Both the position numbers and the translations under genes were made by a program. Shown piece after piece: positions 24,530 to 26,117 of a DNA stretch of 26,117 nucleotides. The notes beneath the pieces were generated by a model. The model was not told the origin of the DNA. It worked only from the letters and a program-made list of their open reading frames with translations, and searched no databases. Within the stretch, counting starts at the first letter, position 1. Each line of letters starts with the position of its first letter. The DNA comes from Eshraghiella sp051880035 (GTDB lineage Bacteria > Bacillota > Clostridia > Lachnospirales > Lachnospiraceae): the NCBI GenBank assembly GCA_051880035.1, contig JBJENE010000061.1:1-26117 (forward strand), given 5' to 3'.

Positions 24530-24588
24530 TTAAATAGTTTTCAGTGTTTTTGTTCGTACATAAAACTATTTAACAAAGTTCTATGTAC
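24530..24588 (-). promoter_or_regulatory. Interlocking inverted repeats before the kinase/GNAT Shine-Dalgarno sequence
   Basis: A perfect 12-bp inverted repeat, TTAAATAGTTTT/AAAACTATTTAA, occupies 24573-24562 and 24541-24530, with a 20-base loop. A second repeat, GTACATA/TATGTAC, occupies 24588-24582 and 24562-24556. Its 3' arm lies in the loop of the first, giving H-type pseudoknot topology or alternative folds. The first stem ends three bases before the Shine-Dalgarno sequence, and CTT before it can pair with AAG of AAGGAG after one mismatch. A role in translation control is inferred. Confidence 0.5.
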
Positions 24589-24621
24589 TTAGATATTTCT
24601 TAATCGTAAGAATACCACCAT
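24589..24621 (-). CDS. Putative regulatory leader peptide MVVFLRLRNI
   Basis: The 10-codon ORF ATG(24621) to TAA(24589) has GGAGGTGA at 24635-24628, six bases before the ATG. It lies between the DUF1801 gene and the kinase/GNAT gene, and its stop directly abuts the 5' arm of the pseudoknot-like structure. Codons 6-8 encode Arg-Leu-Arg, the motif at which macrolide-bound ribosomes arrest in leaders such as ErmDL. A competing 18-codon frame from the ATG at 24637 has no Shine-Dalgarno sequence. There is no direct proof of translation. Confidence 0.45.
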   Translation of the reverse strand: MVVFLRLRNI

Positions 24622-24649
24622 TATTCTTCACCTCCATGAATCATATTTA

Positions 24650-24979
24650 TCATACTAAAGTTTCTGCAAATATCTGCTTCAAAACCGCATATTGTATATC
24701 CTGTTTTAAATAGATTTGCACCATTCCTTTAGGAGTAATCTTATACCCTGCCAATTCATCCTTATGCTTAATTACCGCCGAAGCCTCAATGTTAATATGG
24801 TCTTTAAACGGAATCAGCCTCACGAATGATTCACCAACATAATAGCTTGGTAACTTTACCCATAATGTTTCCTCAATCTCGCATGAAACACTATCTAAAA
24901 TCAGTTTTCTTAAGCAACTGAACATATCAATAATATCAGCCGGATATTTATCTATATATTCTTTTACCTTCTCGTTCAT
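24650..24979 (-). CDS. DUF1801 domain protein
   Basis: This 109-aa protein spans a single DUF1801 (YdhG-like) domain. It has an N-terminal helix (YIDKYPADIIDMFSCLRKLI), then EETLWVKLPSYYVG, VRLIPFKDHINI and a C-terminal LAGYKITPKGMVQIYL. The family fold is small alpha/beta and its function is not established. The ATG at 24979 has GGGAGG ten bases upstream. The gene lies 52 bases after the GNAT gene and 29 bases before the leader ORF. Confidence 0.85.
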   Translation of the reverse strand: MNEKVKEYIDKYPADIIDMFSCLRKLILDSVSCEIEETLWVKLPSYYVGESFVRLIPFKDHINIEASAVIKHKDELAGYKITPKGMVQIYLKQDIQYAVLKQIFAETLV

Positions 24980-25031
24980 TTAGGGAACCTCCCAAATTCC
25001 ATATTTCTTTTTTTGCATTCTTATATGTCTG

Positions 25032-25463
25032 TCAAATCCAATACATGCAAATTACACCGTCAGATACCTGAAAACCGTTTTTTTCGTAAAACTTCTTCGC
25101 GGGTGCCTGTTTGGCGGTGTAAAGGACAATCCCGGCGAGACCGTTGTTTTTGCTGTATTCCTTGATGGCATCAACAAGCTTTCCGCCAATACCGGAACGC
25201 TGTTTATGCGGATCAACGACAAGTTCATCAATATGTATCTCATCGTTATTCCAGCTGACTTTTTGGCAGGCGAATACTGCACCGTCAATCACTCCGTTTT
25301 CTTCTGAAACAAAACCGATGAATTTCTTGTGATTTGTAAAATCTGAAATATATTCTTCTGCACGTTCCTGAGTCCATACACATCCCCATGTTTCCTCTGA
25401 AAATGCTTCCTTGAATACGGTCGCACATTGTGCCAGGTCTTTTGATTCATATTGTCTTATCAT
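25032..25463 (-). CDS. GNAT family N-acetyltransferase
   Basis: This single-domain GNAT of 143 aa is normal in length. The acetyl-CoA motif A is intact: DELVVDPHKQRSGIGGKL, with Q88-x-x-G91-x-G93. The C-terminal part has APAKKFYEKNGFQVSDG, where the Tyr is the usual general acid. The substrate (amine, polyamine or antibiotic) cannot be told. AAGGAG precedes the ATG at 25463. It lies 17 bases after the next GNAT gene, so both are likely on one mRNA. Confidence 0.9.
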   Translation of the reverse strand: MIRQYESKDLAQCATVFKEAFSEETWGCVWTQERAEEYISDFTNHKKFIGFVSEENGVIDGAVFACQKVSWNNDEIHIDELVVDPHKQRSGIGGKLVDAIKEYSKNNGLAGIVLYTAKQAPAKKFYEKNGFQVSDGVICMYWI

Positions 25464-25480
25464 AATTGCTCCTTAAAGTA

Positions 25481-26117
25481 TCAATTTGTATTAATTATTG
25501 GGGAAACAACAGGTTTTGAGATACGTTCATCAATCCTTCTTGCATAGGAATAAGTATATGGCACAAAAGATTTACCCCAGAAATTGAGAGCGGTAGGATT
25601 CAGAGTTTCGTAATCCACCCCTAAATGGGTTATATTCTCCGTTTTAAGCGTATCACAGACATAAGCCAGCAATGCCTGTGCAACACCATTACCACGATAT
25701 CCTTCAGCAAAAAATGCTCCACAAATGTTTTTCATTTTATCGTATTCTGTAATAAAATTCTCCGCATCATTATCTATAGATATAAAGCCGATAATTTCAG
25801 CATTCGACTTTGCGATGAATATCCTCATTGTTTCATTTTTTATCCAGTTTTCAAACCAACTTTCAAATCCGTTATCATCGGAAGATAAGAAAACAGGTGA
25901 TTCTGCCAGATGCTTATTAAGTTCCATCTGAAGAGGTTTAATTAGTCTGAATTTATCCGCAGGAAGCTCTTCAAACAAAACATTATCTGATGCCGTCTGA
26001 CATTTAATAGTTGATATTTCACGCACTGCATCACAGCAACGTATTCCAAATCCATTCATAATAAATGATTGTGCTGTTTCTTCATCATGAGCAAACCTAC
26101 TTAATGCACAACTATAA
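25481..26117 (-). CDS. GNAT family N-acetyltransferase (5' end beyond window)
   Basis: The frame is open to the right edge, so the start is outside. An internal ATG at 26059 is not the true start, because coding sequence (RFAHDEETAQSFIMNGFGIR) continues upstream. The visible 211 residues appear to include the end of one GNAT-like domain (FIMNGFGIRCCDAVRE) and then a full second one, with FFAEGYRGNGVAQALLAYV (R-x-x-G-x-A) and LNPTALNFWGKSFVPYTYSY. This resembles tandem GNAT proteins of about 300 aa. The substrate is unknown. Confidence 0.85.
   Translation of the reverse strand, partial: YSCALSRFAHDEETAQSFIMNGFGIRCCDAVREISTIKCQTASDNVLFEELPADKFRLIKPLQMELNKHLAESPVFLSSDDNGFESWFENWIKNETMRIFIAKSNAEIIGFISIDNDAENFITEYDKMKNICGAFFAEGYRGNGVAQALLAYVCDTLKTENITHLGVDYETLNPTALNFWGKSFVPYTYSYARRIDERISKPVVSPIINTN

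Noticed and set aside
24582..24637. Alternative 18-codon ORF beginning MEVKNNGG
   Set aside because: It has no Shine-Dalgarno sequence of its own and overlaps the better-initiated 10-codon leader. It is kept in mind as a competing reading.
24640..24675. Promoter directly before the leader ORF
   Set aside because: TATGAT boxes are present, but their start sites would fall on or beside the leader Shine-Dalgarno sequence, and the -35 matches are poor.

Overview
This window comes from the chromosome of a low-to-moderate GC, endospore-forming Firmicute, most likely a Lachnospiraceae/Clostridia member. The gene order (spoIIIA operon, asp23, nusB, xseA, xseB, ispA, dxs, tlyA, nadK, argR, recN, spoIVB, spo0A) is a conserved clostridial arrangement. 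Nearly every gene is on the minus strand. The clear exception is a DUF368/PopT-type lipid-carrier transporter gene that diverges from spoIIIAA. No rRNA, tRNA, CRISPR array, insertion sequence or phage gene was seen.

Layout, left to right (transcription is mostly right to left). Positions 1-1234 hold the 5' part of glgA (glycogen synthase), cut by the window edge. A pair of Spo0A-box-like heptamers sits upstream of it. Next is spo0A with a good sigma-A-type promoter. A GC-rich, hairpin-dense array of 109-bp tandem repeats separates it from spoIVB. A terminator separates spoIVB from a tight housekeeping operon: asp23, nusB, xseA, xseB, ispA, dxs, tlyA, nadK, argR, recN. This operon combines antitermination, exonuclease VII, isoprenoid precursors, rRNA methylation, NADP synthesis, arginine repression and DNA repair. 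It has its own sigma-A-like promoter in front of asp23. Then comes the complete eight-gene spoIIIA operon (spoIIIAA-AH), which encodes the mother-cell half of the feeding-tube channel. SpoIVB, downstream, is the forespore signalling protease of the same developmental programme, and Spo0A is its master regulator.

The right third (about 19.3-26.1 kb) is accessory. It holds an FtsX-type ABC exporter pair and a cluster of acetyltransferases: one CatA-like enzyme, one kinase-remnant/GNAT protein, two further GNATs, and a DUF1801 protein. The kinase-like part of the kinase/GNAT protein appears to have lost its P-loop by an internal deletion. In front of it lies a candidate regulatory leader: a 10-codon ORF with a near-perfect Shine-Dalgarno sequence encoding an Arg-Leu-Arg motif (as in macrolide-arrest leader peptides), followed by interlocking inverted repeats that end at the next Shine-Dalgarno sequence. 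This is the best candidate here for an undescribed regulated system, but it rests on sequence inspection only.
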